Positions 29,815-41,600 of a stretch of DNA of 64,000 nucleotides are shown piece after piece. This DNA is from Cladocopium goreaui (lineage: Eukaryota; Sar; Dinophyceae; Suessiales; Symbiodiniaceae). The position numbers and the translations under genes were made by a program. Position 1 is the first letter of the stretch, and every line of letters begins with the position of its first letter. The stretch covers positions 562,501 through 626,500 of the forward strand of contig CAMXCT020001857.1 of the NCBI GenBank assembly GCA_947184155.2, given 5' to 3'. Under the pieces are notes generated by a model. It saw nothing but the letters and a program-made list of their open reading frames with translations. It ran no database searches and had not been told where the DNA came from.

Positions 29815-32657
29815 TCAGTGTCATAGCCAAGGATCTGGGCGCCAAAACAGTTGACCGGTTCAGGCCAATTGTTATCTTCTCAGTGATCTATCGCACTTGG
29901 GCATCGATTAGATCCAGACAGCTCATCCGCATCCTGGCTCCATTCATGGACGAGAATGCCTTTGGGTTCATTCCTGGCTGCGAACCCAGTCAGTTATGGA
30001 TGGTGCTGCAGTCCGACATCGAGTGCTGCCTCCTAACTGGAGCTGATCTCACTGGACTTTCCACAGATTTGGTCCGTGCATTTAATAATGTGCCACGCCA
30101 GCATAGCTTTGCCCTAGCCCGACATATTGGAGTACCTGGCACTCTGCTGGTTCCATGGGAGGGTTTCCTTGGCAATTGCACAAGGGCCTTCGAGATTCGA
30201 GGTTGGCTCAGTGCCCCAACAACTTCAAGCCGCGGGCTCCCAGAGGGCGACGCTCTCTCGGTCTATGCGATGATTCAGTTGAATTTTGCGTGGCACATTT
30301 ATATGAAGGCCTTTTCTCCGGCCGTGCGGGCAATGAGTTTCGTGGATAACTTGGCACTTGTCACCACTGCCCCAGCTTTGTTGGCTCGTGGACTTGCCTG
30401 CCTCGTGGAATTTTTCAGACTGTGGAATTTGGTTTTGGATCATGCCAAGTCTTATTGCTGGGCCTTAGCTGCGGCTCAAAGGAATCAACTGAACACCCTG
30501 CCCTTCAAGATAGTCACCTCAGCTGACGAACTGGGCGGAGTGCTTTCCTTTTCGCGTAAGCAATACACTGGCAGACATGCAAAGAAGTTCCTCTCCTTGG
30601 AGACACGCTGGCATGCGCTCCAAACCTCCTGGGCACCACTTCGGCAAAAGTTTGCCATGCTTCCCATTGTCTTTTGGTCTTCGGCCATGCATGGCATTTA
30701 CGGCAGTTGTTTTGGAGATGCACACCTCGACAAGCTTCGTGGTAAAGCAGTGATGGCGCTGAAATTGAAGCGAGCTGGCGCAAATCCTCTTCTACGTTTG
30801 GCACTCTCATGTTCTCCAACTGCAGATCCTGGCTACTGGAGAGCTCAGATGACCATACGAGCCCTACGTAGACTTGCGCTGAAGGAACCTAGATTGCTTT
30901 CAAATTGGAAGTTTTTCATGCACCATTTTGTTGGGAATCTTTTTAGTGGACCTTTTTCTCAGTTGCTTGTGATCACTACTCAATTGGGGTGGGTTGTTAA
31001 TCCCCCTTATTTGATTGATCATGATGGCATTTCGCACCACTTGCTTCATACGGCCACTGCAACCTGGGATGAGCTTCTTTTTGATGCCTGGCTCCAACAT
31101 GTTTGCCAACAAGTACGGCATCGGGCTACCATGGCTGACCTTGCCGGCATTGATCCGCACTTGGCGCTTGGGGTTGGCAAAGAGGCTACAGCACTGGACC
31201 GGGCCTTGATCAGCTCCCTCCAGAGTGGCGCATTCATGAGTGCGGCACAACACAGCAAGTATGACCTCACCAAGGAAAGTATGTGTATCAGCTGCAATGT
31301 AGCTGACTCTCCACTTCACTGGCTTCAGTGCCCCAGGTATGCAGACCAACGTGCTGAAGTGCGAGATTGGCAGTCTCACACGGTCTATGACACCAAGGCG
31401 CTGTTGATGCACCTACTGCCATCTCGCTTTCCCAGTGCTTGTTTATGGAAAACTGCTTTGGTGAACTTGCCAGATGACACCCAGACTTTTTTGACACATC
31501 CCTCTAGAGGACACCAGCATGTTTTTGTGGATGGCACTGCAACCAAAACGAAGACACCATATGATTTAGCTGCTTGGGGATGCATCAATGCGACCACTGA
31601 ATCTATCATTGCAACGGGACATGTTCATGGTTTGGTTCAAACTAGTGCTCGGGCTGAATTGATGGCAGCGTTGAGTGCCCTCACATGGCAAGCTCGCTTT
31701 CAGACTGACATGACGCTTTGGATGGATGCCAAGTTTGTTCATGATGGCATTGACTACCTGCGGCAGCATGGGGTAGCTGCTGATTGGTCTGACCAAGACC
31801 TCTGGAATGGAATTGCCGATCAATTGGAGCAGCTTGGATCCCTCCAGCTTCATTTGCGTTGGATCCCCAGCCACCTTGATGAATCGCTGTTGGAAAATCC
31901 TTTTGAAGACTGGGTTCATCTTTGGAATGGCAGGGTTGATGCGCTTGTTGGTCATTACAATCTCAACCGCCCTGCTGACTTTCAAGAGCTTTGGATGAGT
32001 GCACGGCGCTATCATTATGAGGTCTCTCAACGACTGAAACAGCTGAGCATTTTTTTTGGTAAGGTTGCTGCATTGCCTAAACCTACCACAGTTTTGCCCA
32101 TGGGGGATGTACAGATAGTTCCAGATACACAGCCTGCTCTCCAAGATTTCTATACAGATGAGATTGAGACTGTACTACTTAGTTATCATAAACCCCCAGG
32201 GAAACTTTTCACTATTTCATTTCTCACTCACATGCTGCATTGGCTCATCTCTTGCGCTGATGAGAATGATGATGATTTGGTTTGTTATCCTATCTGTTAT
32301 GAGGAGATTGGTTTGGTTCTTGCACATCAGCCGCATTTTGGATTTCCTTTCTGGAATGCCACCACTGGGAGCATGGATACTGCACCCCTCTGCACCCGGT
32401 ACCAGAAACCCACTTTGGCTTATATTGTCAGTGTTGTTCGTGCTGCTTTGAGTTTTCTCAGGGAGTGTTGTGATCCGTTTGCTTGTGTTTTCTTTTCCCA
32501 TGTTAACAAAGTTTCGCTTGGCATTCACCGTCCATGCAGTGGAGTGTATGTCAGGATGAGCAGAGCGCATGTTCAGAGCTGCTCTTCCCTGACACAAGGT
32601 TTCACTGAAAATAGGCCAATCCGGAAGACATGTGATTTGGCCCGGCCAGTACAGTAG
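29565..32657 (+). CDS. Retroelement ORF D: reverse transcriptase, zinc finger, RNase H
   Basis: First ATG is 29640 (MWRRALRKYKPTAARGVDGI), but the frame is open from 29565, so entry by -1 change from ORF C near 29605-29625 is likely. RT: FRPIVIFSVIYRTWASIRSR, motif A STDLVRAFNNVP, motif B RGLPEGDALSVYA, motif C SFVDNLAL (about 30336-30359; second Asp of the usual DD is Asn), DHAKSYCWA after it. A CISC-x8-HWLQC finger at about 31288-31335 fits zf-RVT. RNase H type I at 31510-31960 with FVDGTA, ARAELMAAL, WMDAKFV, WIPSHLD and GRVDALV, so the D-E-D-H-D set is complete. The last 200 residues (LTHMLHWLISCAD, AYIVSVVRAALSFLR) are unassigned. Confidence 0.93.
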   Translation: MATHHGFFRCLCSQLTFSLPDITVSMWRRALRKYKPTAARGVDGISHHDLLAMPDPWVERLLQLLQQIERGEQPWPTAILYGVVSVIAKDLGAKTVDRFRPIVIFSVIYRTWASIRSRQLIRILAPFMDENAFGFIPGCEPSQLWMVLQSDIECCLLTGADLTGLSTDLVRAFNNVPRQHSFALARHIGVPGTLLVPWEGFLGNCTRAFEIRGWLSAPTTSSRGLPEGDALSVYAMIQLNFAWHIYMKAFSPAVRAMSFVDNLALVTTAPALLARGLACLVEFFRLWNLVLDHAKSYCWALAAAQRNQLNTLPFKIVTSADELGGVLSFSRKQYTGRHAKKFLSLETRWHALQTSWAPLRQKFAMLPIVFWSSAMHGIYGSCFGDAHLDKLRGKAVMALKLKRAGANPLLRLALSCSPTADPGYWRAQMTIRALRRLALKEPRLLSNWKFFMHHFVGNLFSGPFSQLLVITTQLGWVVNPPYLIDHDGISHHLLHTATATWDELLFDAWLQHVCQQVRHRATMADLAGIDPHLALGVGKEATALDRALISSLQSGAFMSAAQHSKYDLTKESMCISCNVADSPLHWLQCPRYADQRAEVRDWQSHTVYDTKALLMHLLPSRFPSACLWKTALVNLPDDTQTFLTHPSRGHQHVFVDGTATKTKTPYDLAAWGCINATTESIIATGHVHGLVQTSARAELMAALSALTWQARFQTDMTLWMDAKFVHDGIDYLRQHGVAADWSDQDLWNGIADQLEQLGSLQLHLRWIPSHLDESLLENPFEDWVHLWNGRVDALVGHYNLNRPADFQELWMSARRYHYEVSQRLKQLSIFFGKVAALPKPTTVLPMGDVQIVPDTQPALQDFYTDEIETVLLSYHKPPGKLFTISFLTHMLHWLISCADENDDDLVCYPICYEEIGLVLAHQPHFGFPFWNATTGSMDTAPLCTRYQKPTLAYIVSVVRAALSFLRECCDPFACVFFSHVNKVSLGIHRPCSGVYVRMSRAHVQSCSSLTQGFTENRPIRKTCDLARPVQ

Positions 32658-32727
32658 TCAATAGCTCAGACCGAGTTCAATCGGCACTGCAATTGCTGTG
32701 CCATTCGACTGTCCGCAATCTTCGAGC
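32658..32727 (+). other. Retroelement 3' untranslated end
   Basis: About 70 bases between the RT stop and the right direct repeat. It has a possible hairpin (GACCGAGTTCAATCGGC) and no A tail or obvious satellite tail. Confidence 0.6.
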
Positions 32728-32792
32728 TATGTTATCATTAGTTATTCAGTCATGATATGGCCATAGCTATGAACTAGTACAGTATACTATAT
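32728..32792 (+). repeat. 65-base direct repeat, right copy
   Basis: TATGTTATCATTAGTTATTC to GTACAGTATACTATAT, differing from the left copy by one base. Confidence 0.9.
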
Positions 32793-32823
32793 ACCACAAT
32801 TGATCATATATATATATATATAT

Positions 32824-32939
32824 TACCTTCCAGTAAATTAACACAGGCCCTGGCAGATAGGGGTTGGAAAATTAGTTTCCACTAGAAGTGGGTTATTCTC
32901 ACGGTCTATGTGATTTTTATTTTTTTTTACCAGAGGGTA
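32824..32939. mobile_element. Family B-related element with different core
   Basis: TACCTTCCAGTAAATTAACA and TTTTACCAGAGGGTA ends. The core CAGATAGGGGTTGG and TTAGTTTCCACTAGAAG matches the element at 57187, not the common family B core. Confidence 0.65.
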
Positions 32940-33156
32940 TATGTATGTATACCAGCATTCTATTTATATTGATAACTTATGATTCCATCATTTTATGTAC
33001 CATAAACCCTAGTTCTTGAAGTTATAAACTCTGGCTTATATGATATCTTATCGTTTATGGTTTTATATTTAATGTTTATTAAAGTTATTGTCTATATGCT
33101 ATGTACCATAAAACCATTTTATTATTGCTTTAATTACCAACATTATATCTGGGTAA

Positions 33157-33252
33157 ATGATAATATTTCACTAACCCGAATAGTTCGGCCATTTGGGGAT
33201 GATTTTCCTTACTAACCATTACTAACCATTATTCCCAGTGAGGTCGCAGTGA
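33157..33252. repeat. Family E interspersed repeat
   Basis: TTTCACTAACCCGAATAG, GGCCATTTGGGGATGATTTT and GTGAGGTCGCAGTGAG match the copy at 8645. Confidence 0.6.
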
Positions 33253-33470
33253 GCCACTAAGAACCACTATTAACCACTATTTATACTGATATCTTATGAA
33301 GGCTACGGAGACTTCACCGAAAAACCCAACAACGCCAGGATCGGCACCCCTCATTGACGACATCGCGACATCGCCACCTGGCGGAGAGTTTTCGTCCACT
33401 GAAAGGGGCAAATCCATATGGTCAGCGCATGTCTAAGAAATTCCCTACAAATTCACAACAAAGATGATAT

Positions 33471-33576
33471 CTGGTTGGTGGTATACCTACCCCTCTTAAA
33501 AAAATGAGTTAGTCAGTTGGGATGATGACATTCCCGATGTATTGGAAAATAACAAATGTTCCAAACCACCAACCAG
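33471..33576. mobile_element. Family A palindromic element
   Basis: CTGGTTGGTGGTATACC to CAAACCACCAACCAG; a (TATG)n tract follows at once. Confidence 0.85.
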
Positions 33577-34068
33577 ATGAGATATATATATGTATATATA
33601 TATATATATGTGTATATATATATATGTATATATATATATATGTATATATAGATATGTATATATATATATGTATATATATATATGTATGGTACCCCCCAAA
33701 AAAAACCTACGCAGACTTCAATTTTACTGGTATTTACAGTGAATTTTATATATTTTGGCACCGATTTTGTTCCGATTAAATTTGAGCCACCAACAGTGGG
33801 AAAACTGAAAAACTGAAAAACTGAAAAACTGAATATATGTATAATTGTATAGTGGATAACTGTATGGTTATAATGATTAAAAATTAATTTTGAAACCCTG
33901 GGTCTGTTCTGAAAACCCTAAGAGTGCCACCCTACAATTTTTGCAGGTTACCGAGTTCCAAGGTATATAGATAGCAACCCCAAGAAAAAAGTTGGAAAGT
34001 CAAAATCAATGTAAAATATTGATAAATGAGCCATGCTCTAAATGTCTTACATCCTGGCACCAAATAAG

Positions 34069-34190
34069 AAAATGCTTACGCCATTGCTTACGTTTTGCTT
34101 ACGCGCGCACAGGTTTTGCTTACGCGCATATCTTTTCTTACGCGGAGCTTACGCTGGCTTACGCGCACCACAGTTTTGCTTACGCCAAAC
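34069..34190. repeat. TTTTGCTTACGCGC minisatellite
   Basis: Seven to eight uneven copies of GCTTACG, often as GTTTTGCTTACGCG, spaced 10-26 bases. Spacing and unit both vary, so it is not a CRISPR. Confidence 0.8.
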
Positions 34191-34853
34191 CCTTACAAGG
34201 GGCCCCTTGCTTAACATGAACACAAGGGTTTGGAACGTGGCTCAAATGGAGGTTTCCTAAAATGGGTGTACCCCTAAATCATCCATGTTTATAAGATTTT
34301 CCCTTATAAACCATACAAAAATTTGGTATCCCCAATTTGTGGACATCCTCAAATCACTGCTCTATCATAGACTCTATCTTTTTGCGGGGCACTATACAGT
34401 GACATGATATTAACTGTGACATGGACTTTCTGAATCTGAACAGGTGGTTTAAACCATTTTGAACCCATTCCGAGAAACGAAAAAGTATTCCCTTAATCGA
34501 TTCCCGAAGAAGTGGATTCCCCATTGGGAACATAAAAAAACAAATCTAAATCATCAGAGATATTGACTTAATATCTCTGATCATTAAGATTTGTTATTAA
34601 ACATGATTCAGCAACTTTGCCAGTAAAGAAGCTGTCCAGCAACTAGTCTACCACAGCGACTATGTCTGGATTAATATGGATATGCCTCTAAATCATGGTA
34701 CCCTATGGATGTCCATCTGCCCAAATATATTGTATCATAATCGTAATGTCTCATACAAGGTGATGCCATGTAGTTTGTGAAAGCTTATGAATGAATAACG
34801 TTTGGATAACATGATAAATCTATGTGGTTACGGTGGGCTGTGAAGCAACTTAC

Positions 34854-34922
34854 CGGTAGATCAACCATCACTCTGCGGTGAAGTCTTAACGCGACAAAGT
34901 CCAAAGTCCCGCTGGTGATGTC
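34854..34922 (-). CDS. Gene 2 candidate exon (RLHRRVMVDLP)
   Basis: Encodes DITSGTLDFVALRLHRRVMV then DLP. Clean sites: ATCGAG|GACATC and CTACCG|GTAAGT. The tail faintly recalls the LRRLPRR-x-x-VDLP box of some AAA ATPases, but no Walker motifs are near, so no function is given. Linked to gene 2 only by strand and phase. Confidence 0.5.
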
Positions 34923-35574
34923 CTCGATATGTTTGGTCATACCCAGATTCATGATAAATTAATATATAGTATCATGGGATATGTGTTCTTATATATAGTA
35001 TCATATATATATACACACCCAGTTTCTGTTACAAATCACATTGACATCCGTGATGTAATATTGATTGATTAAACTGAGTGGGAATCATTCACAGTAAACA
35101 GTACAGCAGCAACCAAAACAAGAATAGTATATACTATGGTTTGACAGGGGAAAACGAAATGTGGATCACATGCTGCTCAACACCCTGGCCTGCAAGGACT
35201 ATGGTTTTGTATAGTTAAATCGGCACATGATACATCCAACAGCCGTCCATTAACGTTGATTAAAACCCAATGGCAAACCATGTTATATTATCCTATGATA
35301 TCCACAATCCCATTACATCCGGTCATACCCCGAAAATCATCAGAAGTAAAATCACCATACCAAACCTTTTGCAACATCTATTTATCCCATAATTTCTAGC
35401 TTTTCAATTCTTCATTATTCATTAGCTTCTCTATCTTTTTGGGGGCTTGCTATGTCTAAATAAATATATATATACCTATCTACATAATCATATCCCATGG
35501 CATTGCCATATAAAATATTGACATCATTTCATATCCCTAAATAATCCATATATTCCCATATTCAACCTTTTGCA

Positions 35575-35609
<35 letters not shown>

Positions 35610-38600
35610 CCCCAAAAAATGCCTCCTCAACAATTTCGAGCGCTCCAACTCGTCGGCATCTATGACTGGGGCTTGCTATCTATCTATCTATCGATCGATC
35701 GATCGATCTATCTATCTATCTATCTATACACATAATATAATAATATACAATATTAAATATATATACACACCCATGATATCCCCATGATATCTCTGATATC
35801 CCCATTAAACCACAAGATTTATATATTCCCCATGATATAAATCCATTGTTGCAGGGAGGTCACCGCCTGGTGCTGTCTGAGTGATTCTATATAACAAAAT
35901 CATATCTAAATTGATATTATAATGACTACTATACATAGTAAATACAACATATATTATATAATAATCTTATGATGATGAATAATAATCAACATATATACCT
36001 ATGATTGATATTATAGTGATTGTATATAGATATAGCTATATTTATAAAAATAATTGATAGACATAGTTAAGGTGTGTCAACAAAAACAGGAATCATGAAA
36101 ATAATGGTACAGCAATAGTAATAGTAGTAATGACAATACCATATATTTTGGTTCTATGATATGGTTTATATGGTAGGAAATACCGACTGGTTTGTTGAAT
36201 GATTGAATGCCAACCAAATATTTGTGGTTTATATGGTTGACTGATTTGAAGCGCATTCCAACTACATCAAAAGTATGTATGTATATATATATTGTTATTG
36301 GTAATGCAACTTAATTAGACCATATAAAACCATACTTACACCACACCTCGAAGTTTGACCAATTTGGATCACAACCGTTCTTTTTTGCCAAAAAAACAAC
36401 TGGGACCGAAAGCCTTGGTCCCCAAAAATGATCAGAATCGCAATTTTCATGGGGAAAATGAGCACTAACCATTGGATGTGGGGAAAGCATGGGAAAGCCT
36501 CATTTTGAACAAATTTGCCAAGGGATCCAAGGGCATGGAGCCCCGGGAAATTTTATTCAGTGGACCGTGGACAATGATTTTGTTTGAAGCTCTTGGTGTG
36601 TTCTCACTCTTTGCTATTGGAAACCAAACATGCCCGGCAAAGCCCCTGGTCAATGTCAAACATAGCCACATGATACCAGCACCGTTCGGTTCATTGCAGA
36701 GAGACTGACAACAAAAAAGATGAGTTGAACTTTGTGTAGCCTCTAAGACTTTAACAATTTGCTAATTATGGAAGAACACCATGTTTGTTTAATAAAGAGC
36801 TACCCGCTGGTAAACTAATAGTTCGCAATGGAAAATGACCCAATTGTAGTTGATTTACCCAATGGAACTGAATGGGACATCTTCCGTCCCAGCTCTGCTG
36901 ATCGGGTGCCCCAACCTGGCAGCCGAAAAGCCGGTGTTCTCGGTGGCGAGCACACCATGCCTGACGAACGCATCTGTCGCACGAAAATTGTGATATGGAA
37001 AAAACAAAACAACAGCTCGGAACCAGAACCAGCGTGTTTGAACTGGAAGCTTTTGAAAAAGTTGCAACTCTATGCAACTCTTCTGAACCTCTGATCATCT
37101 AACTAAGATACCAGAGGTTGCAGCTTGAGTTTCTGATGGTTCAAAATTACAAAGTTGGCAAAGTTGAGACAGCAAGGAAGCAGCTCAAAAAAATGCCTAG
37201 ACTTTGGTCAACTTGAAACCACCTACAACAGACCGGCTATGGCAATCCTGCTTCCATTGATTCTTTGACATTCTACGAGGTGAGGTCCCCCAAAAAGTGC
37301 TATGTTGACAACTTGCTTAACGAAATTGGATTAATTAGGGAGATATCAACGATAAAGCTCATGGGCTTATAAACCAACAAACATTCACTTGGCGGCCTCA
37401 CCTTGCATATAAATGGATACCCTTAGAGTTCCCATTATATACGTATATATATATATACATATCCCGTTATATATATATATATATAAATATATATATATAT
37501 ACATGTATATACATACCCCATTATATATCCCATTCTTGTTACTTAAACATTGTAACATTTCCGGATCTCCCCGGCCCCGCTAGGTCCCGCTAGGTCTTCC
37601 CGGCTTGCAATCAGTTTGGACGCATTGCACATGGCTCGTCGCTCCAAAAAGGTCCAGTCCTGGGAACTGCTGACAGCTGGACAGCAGTTAACCCTGCTTA
37701 AATGGATGCAGGTTGGCAGGAAAACCAACAGGATCATTAACATGGTGGTTTATGACCGTTGATTGCCTGATAAACATGGTGGAACTTGACTTTCAATAAT
37801 GGGTTAAACCTTCAACTGGGTTCACCAATAAACATGGTGGTTTGACCTTCAATCATGGGATAATTAATGATAATCAATGATAATCATGGAATACTGCGTG
37901 GTGTGCCCGAAAGTGACGAAGGTGCAACAAAAACAAGTGTCCGTTGAAATTTGACAAACATCCAGTAATCAGGTCATCAATATGTGGCAATGTCCTGGTG
38001 TTTGTACACAACATGTTTTTTCATCTCGGCGGCCACAAAGAAGCCTTGCATCAAACAACGTTTTTCGTGGTTTACTCTCAACCCAGGATTAACAAAGCTT
38101 GACTATGAATTGGAAGGTTACCTCCCAATCGTTTCAAGGATGTTGAACTTGACCTATGAATTTTACCTCTTTAGAAACAGGGCTGACATTATAGGAGATA
38201 AATCCAACAGACTTTTCGGATTGACTCAGTAACCATCTTCTTTGGATGGGCTGAAGTTCGGCTGTCGCACCGCAAGGTGCGAACGTTGCCCTCAGGATGA
38301 AAAACAATACACCAACTCTAACCTCCAGGGCGCCAGAAAACCATATGATTCCTTGAATTTCAAGATGTTTCAACAGACTTGTTTCCAGAACCAATGGTTC
38401 AAACAGAACAAAAACATCGCCGGAGGCTGGGTCGTCACCAGTTACAAGAAGTCTGCCCTGCGCTGTCGACTAACTTCAAAAGGCGCCGGTCCAATCAGCG
38501 GCGCCAGTTGCTCCATTGACTTCAGTTGAGCTTTGACACCCTGGGGAAATCAACGAGGACAGGACCCGGGCTATAGCCAATAAGAATGGTGGTTTGATAA

Positions 38601-41600
38601 ATTCAACCTTCAATCATGGGACAATTATTGATTGTATATATATATATGTATGTATATATATATATATATAACCAACTTGGTAAACCTCCAAATTGGGATA
38701 ATAAAAAGCTACGGACCAACAAAAACAATGGCAAGGCAGTCACTGTTCGTCCCTGGATTCATCAAACGAGGCCCTGCCGTTAGCCATGACTAGATACCCC
38801 CCGATGATGGCTAAAAAAATAATCCCCAACCAATCAAGTGGTGTAAATTCCTGTATATATATATATGTAATATATATATAATAAAATATAATATAATATA
38901 ATATTATATATATATATGTAATATAAATAAAATATGTAATATATGTAATATATGTAACATATGTAATATATGTAATATATGTAATATATGTAAAATATGT
39001 AATATATATATACACATATATATATATGTAATATATATATATAGCTAATAGCTATAAAATCTATAAAACACCAACACTTTGTGACTGGGCGTCCCGCAGA
39101 AGCGCCTCCGCTTGCTCCTTCTTTTGGATGGCCGTCAGTTGGTTCGCTTCACTTTGCAAACGATCCAGCTTTTTGGCTTCCTGAGACCGAAGAGATGGGA
39201 TTGACTCTATACTTGGCAGTGGAACTTCATATGTGTACAGTAATTATATATGATATATGGCCTTTATTGAGGTCATATCCGAAGCTATGGTGTTTTTTGA
39301 ATGTTATTACCATGACTCCACCCATCGAACAAAAAAAAGCAAACTAACTACACCTGCAAGTAGTGCCTAAAAATAACCTAGGTCGTCACCCTTTCGCCTG
39401 GAGTGCTTTTCATATGGCTGTGGAACAAAACTCTGGGGCCACTTTCTGTTCACACCAAACTAGCTGCTAAACGGATGTTCATCCTCCAAATATAAAAGTT
39501 ATGGGTGTTGATCAATCCTCCGATAGAATAGACATACATATATATATACATTTAAGGCATTTGTTGGGCACATGAAGTGTCCAAACATGTCCAAACCCAC
39601 ACCGTCCTTGAGTAAATTGTTTCAACTGGTTTCAGCTCCCTTTTGGCGCCCTCCTTCGGAATTTTATATTTCATGTGACCTGGTCCACATACAATATCCA
39701 GGATGCACTCCGTTACTGTGATATAGTGTGTATATATATATATCCATGATAATTGTCTATGTATTATGATATCAACAACAAAAAACATACAACAATCACG
39801 ACCAAAATAATTGTCATCATGTTTCATGACATGTATACAAAATCATCATAGTATCTGGCAATTTAGCAGCTTGCAATAGAACATCAACATTTTGAATACG
39901 TCAATCATCTACAAGTGGGCTGTTTTCCGAAGATAACTCTGAAAAAATACTGGAGGGTGAGTGAATTACGTGTGTAAAATCATCAAACGTGAAGCCGTCG
40001 CGCCGTGAACACAATTTGTTGCGGCCCTGGCTCTTCCAACTTCTTCATATTTGCGCGCATGGAGCGATAGTATCCTTGAAAGTTGGCAGGCCAGCCATAT
40101 CAAAGCGCCGGAAACACTGCGAGCTGCTGAGTGTTTATAGCTCCACAATTATACCACACCCTTCTGGTTGGTGGTGCAATGTGCCCATCTTGAAAAATAT
40201 GAGTTCGTCAATGGGAAGGATGACATCCCATATATGAAATGGAAAATAAAAATGTTCCAAACCACCAATCAGATAAATAGATACTGCCACATCTATACTT
40301 CCCATTGTGCAAATAAAATTATCCCATGTAATATATGTGTGTATGTATGTATGTCCCACTGTTGTATAAACAATTATAATCATTACCATCACCAGGGCTT
40401 ATGGTAACTAAGTTAGTTTATAATCAATATGTCACTAGAGTTTATGATAGACTATTATAGATATATCTATAGATATTTCTTTAGATATCCATATAGTTGC
40501 CATAGGCTGTCCACCTTGTAGAATTCAGCCAACATGTTGTTTTGCTCAACAAAAATGCGACAAAACATGTCATGGGGATGTCATCAACAAATAATTCTCA
40601 TACTGGCCACGCAATTGGGGGTTCCGCGGATCAGAATGGATGGGCCTGTTCCCCCAAGAAATTCTGATGAGTTCAAACAACAAGGCACAACAGAATGCTA
40701 CCATAAACCCTAATTCTGAACATTTATCAACAGATATCCATAGATGTATCTATAATATTCTAAATCAACTGATATCTAAAGATATATCTATAGATATATC
40801 TATAATATTCTAATAAACCCAGGTAAAATATTGGTTCTAAATCAACTGATCTACCCGAGCCCCTGCATCGCCCAGGGACCCGCATCGCGGCCATAGGCTT
40901 CCAAGGGCTGATCCGGCAACGGAATGCGCGGGATCATCTTGGGGGGCGGTACGTCATGGTCCCTGCACGGGCAGATGCTACTTATGTACACCGAATACCC
41001 ATATGCTCCATGTATGGTAAATCTACCAACATGTGTCCTAAACATCACCCAAATGTAGGTAAATATACCATACATGGAGCATATCGGATATATCATGCCT
41101 ATGTCATAGTTGTCATAAGCGTTTTTTTTATGGTAGACCATATATGTGGAGATATTATAGATGACGATATGTTTGTATATAATGTATGTAGACATTATAT
41201 ATATAAATATTATATTCAGCCTCATATTTGATAATTGTGAAAAGCAATTACACCAACTGTCAGTTGACAACAACATGAATCGAGCACAGAGAGGGGAAAA
41301 CAAAGTGGCCGAACACGATGGTTCTTGCAGTGTGCCAACATGTGTGACAATGATACTGTGGATGGTTGCGAAATCCTGCACCAGTTGGTAGATGGTTTGT
41401 CCCACTATAATCGCACTATTCAAAGTGTTTCATAGTTACCCAATATGGCTGTGAGTTAAAACCCTGGTGCCCGATACCCTATAATAGCTGGTTAATGGAT
41501 GTTTATTCCTCCAAAAAAAACCAAACTCTCCGGTAATTTAACATGGCTATTGAAAATGGCTCATTTATAGATGATTTACCTATTGACATTTCTGATTTTC

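Larger units (their letters stand above)
23108..32727 (+). mobile_element. Non-LTR retrotransposon carrying a C5 DNA methyltransferase
   Basis: A 9.6 kb plus-strand element. Domain order: cytosine methyltransferase, possible Ulp1-like protease, zinc knuckle plus coiled coil, APE endonuclease, reverse transcriptase, zf-RVT-like finger, RNase H, and an unassigned C-terminal region. No long terminal repeats, integrase or aspartic protease, so it is a LINE-type element near the I/R1 side by domain set. The 5' leader before the first ATG is only 67 bases and the 3' end has no poly-A. Frame breaks at three places suggest either programmed recoding or a recently disabled copy. Base composition is less AT-rich than the flanks. 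Confidence 0.93.
33000..34853. other. Gene-poor stretch between retroelement and gene 2
   Basis: Holds family E (33157), family A (33471), a TATG microsatellite (33580-33690), four copies of AAAACTGAAA (33798-33832) and the TTACGC minisatellite. A 100-base GC-richer island at 33300-33410 is open on the minus strand (PPGGDVAMSSMRGAD) and may be an exon of gene 2, but its splice sites do not settle. Confidence 0.5.

Noticed and set aside
23270..32597. Minus-strand open frames over the retroelement (up to about 200 residues)
   Set aside because: Shadows of the plus-strand coding frames; no domain on that strand.
23043..32792. LTR retrotransposon reading of the flanking repeats
   Set aside because: 65 bases is too short, there are no TG...CA ends, primer-binding site or integrase, and an APE endonuclease is present.
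33513..33761. Tyr/Ile-repeat open frames
   Set aside because: Translation of TATG/TATA microsatellite; the same applies to those at 38740, 55564, 58341, 59603 and 60148.
34069..34190. CRISPR-like spaced repeats
   Set aside because: Units and spacers vary in length (10-26 bases), no conserved direct repeat of CRISPR size, eukaryotic context.
34854..34922. AAA ATPase call for the LRLHRRVMVDLP exon
   Set aside because: Similarity is to one short box only; no Walker A or B motif in neighbouring islands.
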